DNA of 64,000 bases from Streptomyces flavofungini. Lineage in GTDB: Bacteria; Actinomycetota; Actinomycetes; Streptomycetales; Streptomycetaceae. The notes beneath the pieces were generated by a model. That model saw only the letters and a program-made list of their open reading frames with translations, was not told the DNA's origin and made no database searches. The DNA is taken from NCBI RefSeq assembly GCF_014650815.1, contig NZ_BMVR01000016.1, forward strand, positions 1 to 64,000, written 5' to 3'. The position numbers and the translations under genes were made by a program. The first letter of the stretch is position 1, and every line of letters starts with the position of its first letter. Of the stretch, positions 8,311 to 17,357 are shown one piece after another.

Positions 8311-9465
8311 ATGTCGGCACCGAACAAGTCGTACGACCCTGTCGAGGTCGAGGCACTGAAACCTGAAGAGATCGAGCGCATGCGGGACGAGGCGCTCGCC
8401 GCCTTCGCGGCCGCCGCCGACCTCGACCAGCTGCAGGAGGCGAAGACCGCCCACACCGGCGGCACCTCGCCGCTGGCGCTCGCCAACCGCGAGATCGGCG
8501 CGCTGCCCCCGCAGGCCAAGGCCGACGCCGGAAAGCGCGTGGGCATGGCCCGCGGCGCCGTGAACAAGGCGCTCGCCGCCCGCCAGACCGAGCTCGAGGC
8601 CGAGCGGGACGCGCGCGTCCTGGTCGAGGAGGCCGTGGACGTCTCGCTGCCCCACGACCGCGTACCGGCCGGTGCCCGGCACCCGCTGACCACGCTGTCG
8701 GAGCGCATCGAGGACATCTTCGTGGCCATGGGCTACGCGGTCGCCGAGGGCCCCGAGGTCGAGTCCGAGTGGTTCAACTTCGACGCCCTGAACATCGGCC
8801 CGGACCACCCGGCCCGCGGTGAGCAGGACACGTTCTTCGTCGACGCTGCGTCTCTGGGGGCCCCGGACGCCGCCCCGGCCGTGGACGCGGACGACTCCGG
8901 TGTCGTGCTGCGCACCCACACCTCGCCCGTGCAGATCCGCTCGCTCATCGACCGCGAGCCGCCGGTGTACGTGATCTGCCCCGGCCGGGTCTACCGCACC
9001 GACGAGCTGGACGCCACGCACACCCCCGTCTTCCACCAGGTCGAGCTGCTCGCCGTGGACGAGGGCCTGACCATGGCCGACCTGAAGGGCACCCTGGACC
9101 ACATGGTGCAGGCGCTCTTCGGCGGCGAGGGCATGAAGACGCGGCTGCGGCCGAACTTCTTCCCCTTCACCGAGCCGTCCGCCGAGATGGACATGGTCTG
9201 CTACGTGTGCCGGGGCGAGTCCGTGGGCAACCCCGACCGCCCCTGCCGCACCTGCTCCTCCGAGGGCTGGATCGAGCTCGGCGGCTGCGGCATGGTCAAC
9301 CCCAAGGTGCTGGCCTCCTGCGGCGTGGACCCCGAGAAGTACAGCGGGTTCGCCTTCGGGTTCGGCATCGAGCGGATGCTGATGTTCCGCCACCACGTAG
9401 AAGACATGCGAGACATGGTCGAGGGTGACGTGCGCTTCACCCGGCCGTTCGGGATGGAGATCTGA
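8311..9465 (+). CDS. pheS: Phenylalanine-tRNA ligase alpha subunit
   Basis: The 384-aa catalytic subunit of the alpha2beta2 PheRS, which charges tRNA-Phe. It has an N-terminal coiled-coil arm (about 1-85), then the class II synthetase core with motif 2 (FHQVELLAVDEGLTMADLKG) and motif 3 (GFGIERMLMFRHHV). A Cys-rich insert (CYVCRG...CRTCSSEGW, about 300-325) resembles a small zinc site seen in some bacterial PheS. The stop overlaps the pheT start by one base (TGATG), so the two subunits are coupled. The 159-nt gap before it shows no T-box and no Phe-rich leader peptide. Confidence 0.97.
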   Translation: MSAPNKSYDPVEVEALKPEEIERMRDEALAAFAAAADLDQLQEAKTAHTGGTSPLALANREIGALPPQAKADAGKRVGMARGAVNKALAARQTELEAERDARVLVEEAVDVSLPHDRVPAGARHPLTTLSERIEDIFVAMGYAVAEGPEVESEWFNFDALNIGPDHPARGEQDTFFVDAASLGAPDAAPAVDADDSGVVLRTHTSPVQIRSLIDREPPVYVICPGRVYRTDELDATHTPVFHQVELLAVDEGLTMADLKGTLDHMVQALFGGEGMKTRLRPNFFPFTEPSAEMDMVCYVCRGESVGNPDRPCRTCSSEGWIELGGCGMVNPKVLASCGVDPEKYSGFAFGFGIERMLMFRHHVEDMRDMVEGDVRFTRPFGMEI

Positions 9466-12041
9466 TGCGGGTCCCGCTTTCCTGGCTGCGGGAGTATGTC
9501 GATCTCCCCGCCACCGAGACCGGCCGCGATGTGCAGGCCAAGCTCGTCTCGGCCGGTCTCGAGGTCGAGACCGTCGAACAGCTCGGCGCGGGCCTCAAGG
9601 GCCCCCTCGTCGTCGGCAAGGTCCTGACCATCGAGGAGCTGGAGGGCTTCAAGAAGCCCATCCGCTTCTGCACCGTCGACGTCGGCACGGCCAACGGCAC
9701 CGGTGAGCCGCAGGAGATCGTCTGCGGCGCCCGGAACTTCGCCGTCGGCGACAAGGTCGTCGTGGTCCTGCCCGGCGCCGTCCTGCCCGGCGACTTCGCG
9801 ATCGCCGCGCGCAAGACGTACGGCAAGACCTCGCACGGCATGATCTGCTCCGGCGACGAGCTGGGCATGGGCGACGACGGTTCCGGGGGCATCATCGTGC
9901 TGCCGCCCGAGCACGAGGCCGGCACCGACGCCATCGAGCTGCTCGAACTCGTCGACGAGGTCCTCGACATCGCCGTCACGCCGGACCGCGGCTACTGCCT
10001 GTCGATGCGCGGCGTCGCCCGCGAGACGGCCACCGCGTACGGCCTGCCGCTGCGCGACCCGGCGCTGCTCGACGTCCCGGCGCCGAACTCCTTCGGCTAC
10101 CCGGTGCGCGTCAGCGACCCGGCCGGCTGTGACCGCTTCACCGCGCGCACCGTCACCGGCCTGCGCCCCGACGCCCGCTCGCCGATCTGGCTGCGCCGCC
10201 GCCTGCAGAAGGCGGGCATGCGCCCGATCTCGCTGGCCGTCGACGTCACCAACTACGTGATGCTGGAGCTCGGCCAGCCCCTGCACGCCTACGACCGCGC
10301 GCGCGTCCAGGGCACCATCGGCGTGCGCCGGGCCGAGCAGGGCGAGAAGTTCACCACCCTCGACGGCGCCCAGCGGGTGCTCGACGCCGAGGACCTGGTG
10401 ATCACCGACGACCGTGGCGCGATCGGCCTCGCGGGCGTCATGGGCGGCGCCAACACCGAGATCGCCGACACCGTCGTGGACGAGCGGTCCGGCGAGGCGC
10501 AGGGCACCACCGATGTGGTCATCGAGGCCGCGCACTTCGACGCGGTCTCCGTGGCCCGCACCGCGCGCCGCCACAAGCTGTCCTCCGAGGCGGCCAAGCG
10601 CTTCGAGCGCGGCGTCGACCCGCAGGCCGCGTCCGCCGCCGCGCAGCGCACCGTCGACCTCCTCGTGCTGCTCGCGGGCGGCACCGCCGAGGCCGGTGTC
10701 ACGGAGGTCATCGCGCCCTCCGCGCCGCACACCATCAGCATGCGCGCCGACCACCCGGACCGGGTCGCCGGTGTGACCTACGGCCGCGAGACCGTCGTGC
10801 GCCGCCTCCAGGAGGTCGGCTGCGACGTGTACGGACAGGACTCCCTGACCGTCACCGTGCCGTCCTGGCGGCCCGACCTCGCCGAGATCAACGACCTCGC
10901 CGAGGAAGTCATCCGCCTGGAGGGCTACGAGAACCTGCCCTCGACGCTGCCCCGGCCCCCCGCCGGTCGCGGCCTGACCGAGCGGCAGCGGCTGCACCGC
11001 CGGGTGGGCCGCGCGCTCGCCGGGGACGGCTTCGTCGAGGCGCCGAACTACCCGTTCGTCGGCGAGCAGGTCTTCGACCAGCTCGGCCTCGACAAGGACG
11101 ACCCGAACCGCCGCGTCGTCAAGCTCGTCAACCCGCTGTCCGACGAGGAGCCCGCGCTCCGCACGACGCTGCTGCCGGGCCTGCTCGCCACGCTGCGCCG
11201 CAACGACGGGCGCGGCAGCCACGACCTGGCGCTGTTCGAGACCGGCCTGGTCTTCCACCCCCGCACCGCCGACGCGGCTTCGGGCAACGGCTCCGCCGGG
11301 CGCCCGCCCGTCGACCGGCGGCCCTCGGACGAGCAGCTCGCGGCGCTCGACGAGACGCTGCCCGAGCAGCCCCGGCACGTCGCGGTCGTCCTCGCGGGCG
11401 CCCACGAGCAGGCCGGCTGGTGGGGCAAGGGCCGCCCGGCCGACTGGGCGGACGCCGTCGAGGCGGCGCGCACCGTGGCCCGTGAGGCCGGGGCCGAACT
11501 CATCGTCCAGCAGGGGCAGTACGGCCCGTGGCACCCGGGCCGCTGCGCCGAGCTGAACGTGTTCCTGGAGCACGCCGACGGCGTCGCCGAGGACGGCACC
11601 GAGGGCGAGATCGTCTGCGTCGGCCACGCCGGTGAGCTGCACCCGCGTGTCATCAAGGCGCTGGGCCTGCCCGCCCGCAGCTGCGCGATGGAGCTGAACC
11701 TGGACGTGCTCGCCCAGGCCGGTGAGGGCACCCTCCAGGCGCCGCACATCTCGGCCTTCCCGGTGGCCACGCAGGACGTCGCGCTCGTCGTCGACACCGA
11801 CGTGCCCGCGGCCGTCGTCGAGGCCTTCCTGCGCGACGGCGCCGGTGAACTCCTGGAGGACATCCGCCTGTTCGACGTCTTCACCGGCGAGCAGATCGGC
11901 GCGGGCAAGAAGTCGCTGGCGTACGCGCTGCGGTTCCGCGCCGCCGACCGCACACTGACCGTCGACGAGGCCACCGCCGCGCGCGACGCGGCCGTGGCGC
12001 GCGCCGCCGAGGTGACCGGCGCGGTGCTGCGCGGGGCGTAG
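9465..12041 (+). CDS. pheT: Phenylalanine-tRNA ligase beta subunit
   Basis: The 858-aa beta subunit. The order of domains is an EMAP-type tRNA-binding domain (about 40-155), the B3/B4 editing domain (about 215-390, RPISLAVDVTNYVMLELGQP), B5 (about 415-490), an inactive synthetase-like core, and the C-terminal ferredoxin-like anticodon-binding domain (about 765-856, FPVATQDVALVVD). Length is slightly above the usual ~800 because of a Gly/Pro-rich insert near residues 605-640. It is followed by a terminator hairpin. Confidence 0.97.
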   Translation: MRVPLSWLREYVDLPATETGRDVQAKLVSAGLEVETVEQLGAGLKGPLVVGKVLTIEELEGFKKPIRFCTVDVGTANGTGEPQEIVCGARNFAVGDKVVVVLPGAVLPGDFAIAARKTYGKTSHGMICSGDELGMGDDGSGGIIVLPPEHEAGTDAIELLELVDEVLDIAVTPDRGYCLSMRGVARETATAYGLPLRDPALLDVPAPNSFGYPVRVSDPAGCDRFTARTVTGLRPDARSPIWLRRRLQKAGMRPISLAVDVTNYVMLELGQPLHAYDRARVQGTIGVRRAEQGEKFTTLDGAQRVLDAEDLVITDDRGAIGLAGVMGGANTEIADTVVDERSGEAQGTTDVVIEAAHFDAVSVARTARRHKLSSEAAKRFERGVDPQAASAAAQRTVDLLVLLAGGTAEAGVTEVIAPSAPHTISMRADHPDRVAGVTYGRETVVRRLQEVGCDVYGQDSLTVTVPSWRPDLAEINDLAEEVIRLEGYENLPSTLPRPPAGRGLTERQRLHRRVGRALAGDGFVEAPNYPFVGEQVFDQLGLDKDDPNRRVVKLVNPLSDEEPALRTTLLPGLLATLRRNDGRGSHDLALFETGLVFHPRTADAASGNGSAGRPPVDRRPSDEQLAALDETLPEQPRHVAVVLAGAHEQAGWWGKGRPADWADAVEAARTVAREAGAELIVQQGQYGPWHPGRCAELNVFLEHADGVAEDGTEGEIVCVGHAGELHPRVIKALGLPARSCAMELNLDVLAQAGEGTLQAPHISAFPVATQDVALVVDTDVPAAVVEAFLRDGAGELLEDIRLFDVFTGEQIGAGKKSLAYALRFRAADRTLTVDEATAARDAAVARAAEVTGAVLRGA

Positions 12042-12049
12042 TTCCGCGA

Positions 12050-12075
12050 GGCCCCGCCGTCTCGGCGGCGGGGCC
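12050..12075 (+). terminator. Terminator after pheT
   Basis: GGCCCCGCCG (12050-12059) and CGGCGGGGCC (12066-12075) form a perfect 10-bp GC stem with a 6-nt loop, 9 nt after the pheT stop. There is no T-tract, which is usual for Streptomyces hairpin terminators. Confidence 0.75.
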
Positions 12076-12117
12076 GAACGGCGCCGCGAAGGCATCGCCG
12101 GTGCGCGAAGGCGCAGT

Positions 12118-12153
12118 TGAGGGGCGTATCCGTGGACACGGATACGCCCCTCA
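12118..12153. repeat. Perfect 17-bp inverted repeat (second terminator or operator)
   Basis: TGAGGGGCGTATCCGTG (12118-12134) and CACGGATACGCCCCTCA (12137-12153) are perfect inverted copies separated by GA. It lies between pheT and the SpoIIE-type phosphatase gene, 43 nt after the first terminator. A long perfect hairpin fits a back-up transcription terminator. A promoter-proximal operator is the alternative, because TTAGGGTGA follows at 12158. Confidence 0.6.
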
Positions 12154-12281
12154 CTCGTTAGGGTGACAACTTCCGGTGATCTGATCCGATCCGCCCATGC
12201 GGTCGACAGAATCAGTTCGGCCGTAGGGGCCGGTCCCGCACACGGCCCGCACGCTGGACTGGGCCTTAGGGGGCCGTCGGC

Positions 12282-13436
12282 ATGATCCGGATCAAGCCTC
12301 GCGCGCCCGGTCGCGGCGCCGGGGCCCACTGCACGGCGCGGCTTCGGGCGAGAACTCCCCAGGGAGACTGCCCCGGAGCCACCGCTTCGTTCGAGCTGCC
12401 TCGCGCCCGCCGCCTGCGCCGGGCCCTGTCGCTCGGCCTGCCCACGGTGTGGGGCGCCGTCGCCATCACATACAAACTGACCTGTCCGCTCGCCCAACAG
12501 CAGAGCCTGGGTGCCCGGATCGTCACCAGCGCCGTCTTCTTCGCCGTCGGCACCGGGCTCGTCCTGCAGGTGCGGCGCGCGCTGCTGCGCGAGCTGCGCC
12601 AGCTCAGGGCGGTCGCGGGCGCCGCGCAGAACGTCCTGCTCCGGCCGCTGCCGCCGCGCGTCGACGGGCTCGCGCTCGCCGCCGGGCGGCTGTCCGCCAC
12701 GCACGGCGCGTCCGTCGGCGGGGATCTGTACGAGGTCGCGGCCACCGACCACGGCGTGCGCCTGGTGATGGGGGACGTCCGGGGCCATGGCCTGGCCGCG
12801 ATCGGCACCGCCGCCGCCGTCCTCGGCAGCTTCCGCGAGGCCGCCCACGAAGAGCCCGAACTGCCGCTCGTCCTCCGGCGCCTCGAGCGTGCCCTCGACC
12901 GGCACCTGCGTGAGCGCTCCCGCGCCGAGCACCCCGCGAACGGCGCCGCCCCGCCCGAGAGCCCGCTCGCCGAGGAGTTCGTGACCGTACTCCTGGTGGA
13001 GATCAGCCGGGACGGCGACGTGCGGGCGCTCAACTGCGGCCACCCCTGGCCCTATCGGCTGCGCGGCCGGGCCGAACCGATGCCGGGCGGGGACCCGCTG
13101 CCGCCGCTCGGACCCTTCCCGCTCCCGGCCGAACTGCCCCTGGCCCACTGCGGACGGCTGCTGCCGGGCGACGCCCTGGTGCTGTACACCGACGGGATGG
13201 AGGACGCCCGCAACGCCGCGGGCCGGTTCTTCGCCCTGCAGTCCGTGCTCAGCGAGGCCGCCCGGACCCTGCCTGTCTCACCGCAGGCCGTCATCCACGC
13301 CGTGTACGGCGAACTCCTGCGCCACATCGGCCGGCTGACGTCCGACGACGCCGCGCTCCTGGTGCTGCGCAACGACCGCTCGCGGGTGCCGTCACAGGCG
13401 ACGGAGACCGGGCGGCGCGCCCGCACCATGAGCTGA
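12282..13436 (+). CDS. Membrane-anchored PP2C-type (SpoIIE-like) protein phosphatase
   Basis: A 384-aa protein with two probable membrane helices (about 50-68 and 77-98), then a SpoIIE-type PP2C domain (about 120-370). Metal-binding and catalytic motifs are visible: VGGDLYE, MGDVRGHGLAA, NCGHPWPYRL, LYTDGMEDARN and TSDDAALLVL. Such phosphatases dephosphorylate anti-sigma-antagonist proteins in partner-switching pathways, and Streptomyces carries dozens. No sensor domain or partner kinase is encoded nearby, so the substrate is unknown. ATG 12282 follows a GGGGG sequence. Confidence 0.88.
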   Translation: MIRIKPRAPGRGAGAHCTARLRARTPQGDCPGATASFELPRARRLRRALSLGLPTVWGAVAITYKLTCPLAQQQSLGARIVTSAVFFAVGTGLVLQVRRALLRELRQLRAVAGAAQNVLLRPLPPRVDGLALAAGRLSATHGASVGGDLYEVAATDHGVRLVMGDVRGHGLAAIGTAAAVLGSFREAAHEEPELPLVLRRLERALDRHLRERSRAEHPANGAAPPESPLAEEFVTVLLVEISRDGDVRALNCGHPWPYRLRGRAEPMPGGDPLPPLGPFPLPAELPLAHCGRLLPGDALVLYTDGMEDARNAAGRFFALQSVLSEAARTLPVSPQAVIHAVYGELLRHIGRLTSDDAALLVLRNDRSRVPSQATETGRRARTMS

Positions 13437-13642
13437 ACACCGCCCGGTCCGCTGCGGCCTGCGCCGTCCGGGCCGTCGCGGAACTGCCGGGCAGACGACG
13501 GCCGTCGGACGGCGCCACAGAGGGGCCGCCGCACTGTATGAGGGGGAGCCGGCGGCCCGGCCGCCTCCTGGTGAGGGCTCTCAGTCAACCGACCACGCGC
13601 CCGGCGCGGCAGAGCGCGCGCTCCCCGGATGCGAGCACTCCG

Positions 13643-13676
13643 TTCACACCCCGTGTGAAGAGGGCTCCACTAGGCT
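13643..13676 (+). promoter_or_regulatory. Palindrome and -10-like element before the NsdA-like regulator
   Basis: TTCACACCCCGTGTGAA (13643-13659) is a perfect 7-3-7 inverted repeat. TAGGCT (13671-13676) lies 11 nt further on and could be a -10; the start codon is at 13705. The palindrome would overlap the -35 region, the position expected for a repressor operator. The protein that binds is unknown. The rest of the 268-nt gap 13437-13704 shows nothing recognisable. Confidence 0.45.
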
Positions 13677-13704
13677 GGTCGCACCGAGCCACCGGAGGGC
13701 CTCC

Positions 13705-15054
13705 ATGCAGCCCAACACCCTGCTCGACGCGATCCTCGACGAAGCGGGCATCTCCCACGCGGGCCTCGCCGCCCATGTGAATCAGGCGGGAAAGGCCAGG
13801 GGCCTCTCGCTGAGATACGAACACACCGCCGTGGCCCGCTGGTTGAAGGGCCAGCGCCCCCGCGGCCAAGTGCCCGACCTGATCTGCGAAGTCCTCGCGG
13901 GACGCCTCCAACGCACGGTCGCACTCGACGACATCGGCCTCGGCGTGCCCGGGATCCCGGCCGCGCGGCAGGGCTCGATGGCGTCCACGCTCTCCGGGTT
14001 CGTCGAGCGCGCCACCGCGCTGTGGCGCTCCGACGAACAGCAGCGCCCGCATCTGCTCGGCGCCCCCGCCGTCACCGGCACGCCCGCCGTGATGCCCGTC
14101 TGGGAGTGGGAGAACCCGCCCGAGGACGTGGACGTCTCCCGCGGCGGCCGCCACCCGGTCAGCATGGCGGAGGTGGAGATGATGCGCGCGGCCCGCACCC
14201 ACTACGAGCAGATGTACCGCAAGACCGGCGGCGTCGCGATGCGCACCCGCATAGTCGGATTCCTCAACGCCGAGGCGGCGCCGCTGATCAGAGGCAGCTA
14301 CACCGACGCGATGGGCCGTCAACTGCACCGCGCGACCGGCGGCCTGGTCGCGATCGCGGGCATCTGCGCGTACGACTCGGACGCGCACGGCCTGGCCCAG
14401 CGCTACTTCCACCAGGCGCTGCGGCTCGCCAAGGCCAGCGGGGACCGGGGACTCGGCGCGTACGTCATCGCGCTGCTCGTCAACCAGTCGCTGTTCATGC
14501 GGGAGTACCGCCAGGCGGTCGCCTTCGCGGAGGCCGCGCTGCGCGCCGCGGGCCGCGACATCACCCCGGCGCTCGCGTCCGATCTGTACGCGATGCAGGC
14601 CAAGGCGTACGCGCACCTGGGCGACGGCAGCAGCGCGCTGTCCTGCATCCGGCGTGCCGAGGCCGCGGCCGACCGGATCCGGCGGGGGCGCGAGCCGGAC
14701 GAGACGGGCTATGTCCAACCCGGCCTGGTGAACGTACAGGTGGCGGAGGCGCTGCTCAGCCTCGGCGATCTCACCGGAGCGCACGAGCACGCGGCGGCGG
14801 CCGTGGACACCCCGGCGCACGACCGCGGCCGGGTGCACCGGCTCGCCATGCTGAGCCAGATCGAACTGCGCCAGGGCAACACCGACGAGGCGGTGGCCAC
14901 GGCGGTGGAAATGGCTGAACAGGCGCGCGGGATGGAGTCCCAGCGGCTGCGCGACCGGCTGCGGGCGGTGCGCGAGCACCTGGTGCGCAGCGACTGCGCG
15001 GGCACCGCCGAGGCCGCCGAACTCATCGACGGCGCACTGCGCGTCCCGCTGTAG
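13705..15054 (+). CDS. NsdA-like transcriptional regulator with TPR-type repeats
   Basis: A 449-aa protein with an atypical helix-turn-helix-like N-terminus (about 1-75; LLDAILDEAGISHAGLAAHVN, EHTAVARWLKGQRPRGQ). A spacer with a conserved WEWENPPED segment follows, then about 250 residues of TPR-like helical hairpins (GLAQRYFHQALRLAKASGD, RQAVAFAEAALRAAG, SALSCIRRAEAAAD). This layout matches the Streptomyces family of NsdA, described as a repressor of antibiotic production and sporulation. Whether this copy shares that role is inferred. GGAGG precedes ATG 13705 by 8 nt. Confidence 0.8.
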   Translation: MQPNTLLDAILDEAGISHAGLAAHVNQAGKARGLSLRYEHTAVARWLKGQRPRGQVPDLICEVLAGRLQRTVALDDIGLGVPGIPAARQGSMASTLSGFVERATALWRSDEQQRPHLLGAPAVTGTPAVMPVWEWENPPEDVDVSRGGRHPVSMAEVEMMRAARTHYEQMYRKTGGVAMRTRIVGFLNAEAAPLIRGSYTDAMGRQLHRATGGLVAIAGICAYDSDAHGLAQRYFHQALRLAKASGDRGLGAYVIALLVNQSLFMREYRQAVAFAEAALRAAGRDITPALASDLYAMQAKAYAHLGDGSSALSCIRRAEAAADRIRRGREPDETGYVQPGLVNVQVAEALLSLGDLTGAHEHAAAAVDTPAHDRGRVHRLAMLSQIELRQGNTDEAVATAVEMAEQARGMESQRLRDRLRAVREHLVRSDCAGTAEAAELIDGALRVPL

Positions 15055-15209
15055 GAGCGCGTCGCGGCGTCGCGCGACCCTTGTGCTTCCGCGGGGAGCG
15101 GGGGCGAACCCACGCGTGACACGTGCTACTTCGCTCTGCCGTGCGCGGAGTGCTCTGGACACCCTCCTGCTGCGATATTGCCATCTATTCGGCGGAAGGT
15201 GGCAGAACC

Positions 15210-15752
15210 GTGCAGTGGACGAAACAGAGCGAACAAACTGTGTATGGAAACCGATGGTTCACCGTCAATCTCGCAGATGTCGAGCTACCTGACGGGCGGC
15301 ACCTCGACCACTTCCTGATACGCCTGCGGCCCGTCGCGATCGCCACGGTCGTCAACGAGGCCAACGAGGTGCTGCTCCTGTGGCGGCACCGCTTCATCAC
15401 CGACAGCTGGGGCTGGGAGCTGGCCGCCGGCGTCGTCGAGGACGGCGAGGACATCGCCTACGCGGCGGCTCGCGAGATGGAGGAGGAGACCGGCTGGCGG
15501 CCGGGACCCTTGCGGCACCTGATGAGCGTGGAGCCGTCCAACGGCCTCACCGACGCCCGGCACCACATCTACTGGTCGGACGAGGGGACCTACATCGGCC
15601 ACCCCGAGGACGACTTCGAGTCGGACCGCCGTGAGTGGGTCCCGCTGAAGCTCGTCCCCGACATGGTGGCGCGGGGCGAGGTCCCGGCCGCCAACATGGC
15701 GGCGGCACTCCTTCTGTTGCACCATCTGCGTCTTGGCCAGGACGCGCGTTAA
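15210..15752 (+). CDS. Nudix hydrolase
   Basis: A 180-aa protein that hydrolyses a nucleoside diphosphate linked to another group. The Nudix box runs from Gly to Trp: GVVEDGEDIAYAAA followed by REMEEETGW, with the metal-binding EEE cluster intact and a Trp at the last hydrophobic position. The surrounding fold resembles ADP-ribose/ADP-sugar pyrophosphatases (WRHRFITDSWGWELAAG upstream of the box). GTG 15210 is preceded by GGAAGG at a rather long spacing; earlier in-frame starts lack a binding site. Confidence 0.88.
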   Translation: MQWTKQSEQTVYGNRWFTVNLADVELPDGRHLDHFLIRLRPVAIATVVNEANEVLLLWRHRFITDSWGWELAAGVVEDGEDIAYAAAREMEEETGWRPGPLRHLMSVEPSNGLTDARHHIYWSDEGTYIGHPEDDFESDRREWVPLKLVPDMVARGEVPAANMAAALLLLHHLRLGQDAR

Positions 15753-15774
15753 CCGGCCTGTCTCCCGTCTCGGG

Positions 15775-16032
15775 CTAGCGCCCGAGTGCCTGCCATGCCG
15801 CCACCGCCAACGCCCCGATGGAGGTGAGGGCGGCGAGGGCCGGCAGTGGCCACCGGTTGTGCTCGAGGGCCGTGATCCGGACGGACAGGTCGTCCTGGTC
15901 CTTGGTGTGCTGGGTGTCGCTCTGGGTGAGTAACGCGAGCCGTCCGTCGACGCGGGCGAGGCCCACGTCCAGGCTGCGACGTAACTCTGCGAGTTCTTCC
16001 GGGACCACGGGACGCTCGGGGTCGGTGGTCAC
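15775..16032 (-). CDS. Small coiled-coil protein with C-terminal membrane anchor
   Basis: An 85-aa protein. A heptad-like helix (ELAELRRSLDVGLARVDGRL and the following QSDTQHTKDQDDLSVRITALE) leads to one hydrophobic C-terminal segment (about 62-83). GTG 16032 has AAAGGAG 8 nt upstream, which is better than earlier in-frame starts at 16059 and 16086. The shape recalls small phage XhlA/haemolysin-like proteins, but no phage genes are near. It is a hypothetical membrane protein whose function cannot be read from the sequence. Confidence 0.65.
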   Translation of the reverse strand: MTTDPERPVVPEELAELRRSLDVGLARVDGRLALLTQSDTQHTKDQDDLSVRITALEHNRWPLPALAALTSIGALAVAAWQALGR

Positions 16033-16162
16033 GAGTCGGCTCCTTTCGGTAGTCGTCACATCCCCCCTGTGCGCACGGAAAGTCAACTCGCCTGGTGGTC
16101 GGGGCGGGAGCGTGTGCGAAGGGCATATGCGAGCCCCCCGCGCACACGGTGTGTGAACGGCG

Positions 16163-16193
16163 CGGGCCCGGCACTCGCGGAGTGCCGGGCCCG
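16163..16193. terminator. Hairpin terminator between minus-strand genes
   Basis: CGGGCCCGGCACTC (16163-16176) and GAGTGCCGGGCCCG (16180-16193) form a perfect 14-bp stem with a GCG loop. It lies 122 nt downstream of the 3-hydroxyacyl-CoA dehydrogenase gene, read on the minus strand. It separates that gene from the small membrane protein gene. Confidence 0.75.
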
Positions 16194-16314
16194 TGAACTG
16201 GCCGAAAATTGACTTGAGTTCAGGTACGGAGAGTAATCGCCCCGGGGTTGCCAGGGGTGAAGCGGAAGGTGATCAGCCGCACCTGGACGCGAGTCGGGCG
16301 GGTGCTGGCCGGAA

Positions 16315-17187
16315 TCAGGCGTACGTGTAGAAGCCCGAGCCCGACTTGCGGCCGAGGCGGCCCGCGTCGACCATGCGCTGGAGCAGCGGGGGAGCGGCGT
16401 ACAGCGGCTCCTTGTACTCCTCGTACATGCTGTCCGCCACCGACGCCACGGTGTCCAGGCCGATCAGGTCGGACAGCTTCAGCGGCCCCATCGGGTGGGC
16501 GCAGCCCATCTCCATGCCGTTGTCGATGTCCTCGCGGGACGCGATGCCCGACTCGAACATCCGGATGGCCGAAAGGAGATACGGGATGAGCAGCGCGTTC
16601 ACCACGAAGCCCGAGCGGTCCTGGGCGCGGATCGCGTGCTTGCCGAGCACCTTCTCCACCAGGGTCTGCGCCCGGCTGATCGTGCCCTCCGACGTGGTCA
16701 GCGCCGGGATCAGCTCGACGAGCTGCTGCACGGGGGCCGGGTTGAAGAAGTGGATGCCGATGACCTGGTCCGGGCGGGAGGTCGCCACGGCCAGCTTCAC
16801 CAGCGGGATGGAGGAGGTGTTGGAGGCGAGGATCGCGTCCTGACGCGTCACCACCTGGTCGAGCACCTGGAAGATCTCGGTCTTCACCTGCTCGTTCTCC
16901 ACGACCGCCTCGATGACGAGGTCACGGTCGGCGAACTCGCCCAGGTCGGTGGTGAAGCTGAGGCGGGCGATCGCCTCGTCCCGCTCCGTCTCGGAGATCT
17001 TGCCGCGCTCGGCCGCCTTGGACAGGGAGTTGTGCAGCCGGGTACGGCCGATCTCCAGGGCCTCGCCGGTGGTCTCCGCGACCTTCACGTCCAGGCCGGA
17101 GCGGGCGCAGACCTCCGCGATACCCGCGCCCATCTGGCCACAGCCCACCACTCCGACGCGCGCAATGTCGGCCATAGAGTCGGTCAC
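16315..17187 (-). CDS. 3-hydroxybutyryl-CoA dehydrogenase
   Basis: NAD(P)-dependent oxidation of 3-hydroxyacyl-CoA, used in butyryl-CoA/PHB-type metabolism or beta-oxidation. The 290-aa product has the Rossmann motif GVVGCGQMGAGIAE, the HNS..KL catalytic-region equivalent, SNTSSIPL, the family signature IHFFNPAPVQQLVELI, and the C-terminal dimerisation domain (GFVVNALLIPYLLSAIRMFE, HPMGPLKLSDLIGLD). I use GTG 17187 with GAAAGG at 6 nt; ATG 17175 (MADIARV) is an acceptable alternative. The length fits stand-alone enzymes such as PaaH/Hbd, not FadB fusions. Confidence 0.92.
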   Translation of the reverse strand: MTDSMADIARVGVVGCGQMGAGIAEVCARSGLDVKVAETTGEALEIGRTRLHNSLSKAAERGKISETERDEAIARLSFTTDLGEFADRDLVIEAVVENEQVKTEIFQVLDQVVTRQDAILASNTSSIPLVKLAVATSRPDQVIGIHFFNPAPVQQLVELIPALTTSEGTISRAQTLVEKVLGKHAIRAQDRSGFVVNALLIPYLLSAIRMFESGIASREDIDNGMEMGCAHPMGPLKLSDLIGLDTVASVADSMYEEYKEPLYAAPPLLQRMVDAGRLGRKSGSGFYTYA

Positions 17188-17357
17188 CTCGTGCCTTTCG
17201 CTGATCAACGGACCGGCAGGATCCCCCGTACGAGCCGGTGCCTGCCTCGCCGGTGAACGTTACTCCGCAACCTGCGGTGGGATTCGGGCCGGGTCGGGCA
17301 TGCTGTCCCCGAACGACCAGCGATTGTCGGTGGAATCCGGACTCGAGGGGCGGCTTC

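Noticed and set aside
9201..13148. A 1315-codon minus-strand frame across pheT and the phosphatase gene
   Set aside because: It spans two well-supported plus-strand genes and their terminators and encodes compositionally biased sequence only.
16209..16239. HspR/HAIR site or promoter at CTTGAGT
   Set aside because: Only one half-site (CTTGAGT) is present; the second ACTCAAG at 7-nt spacing is missing, and no plus-strand gene follows.
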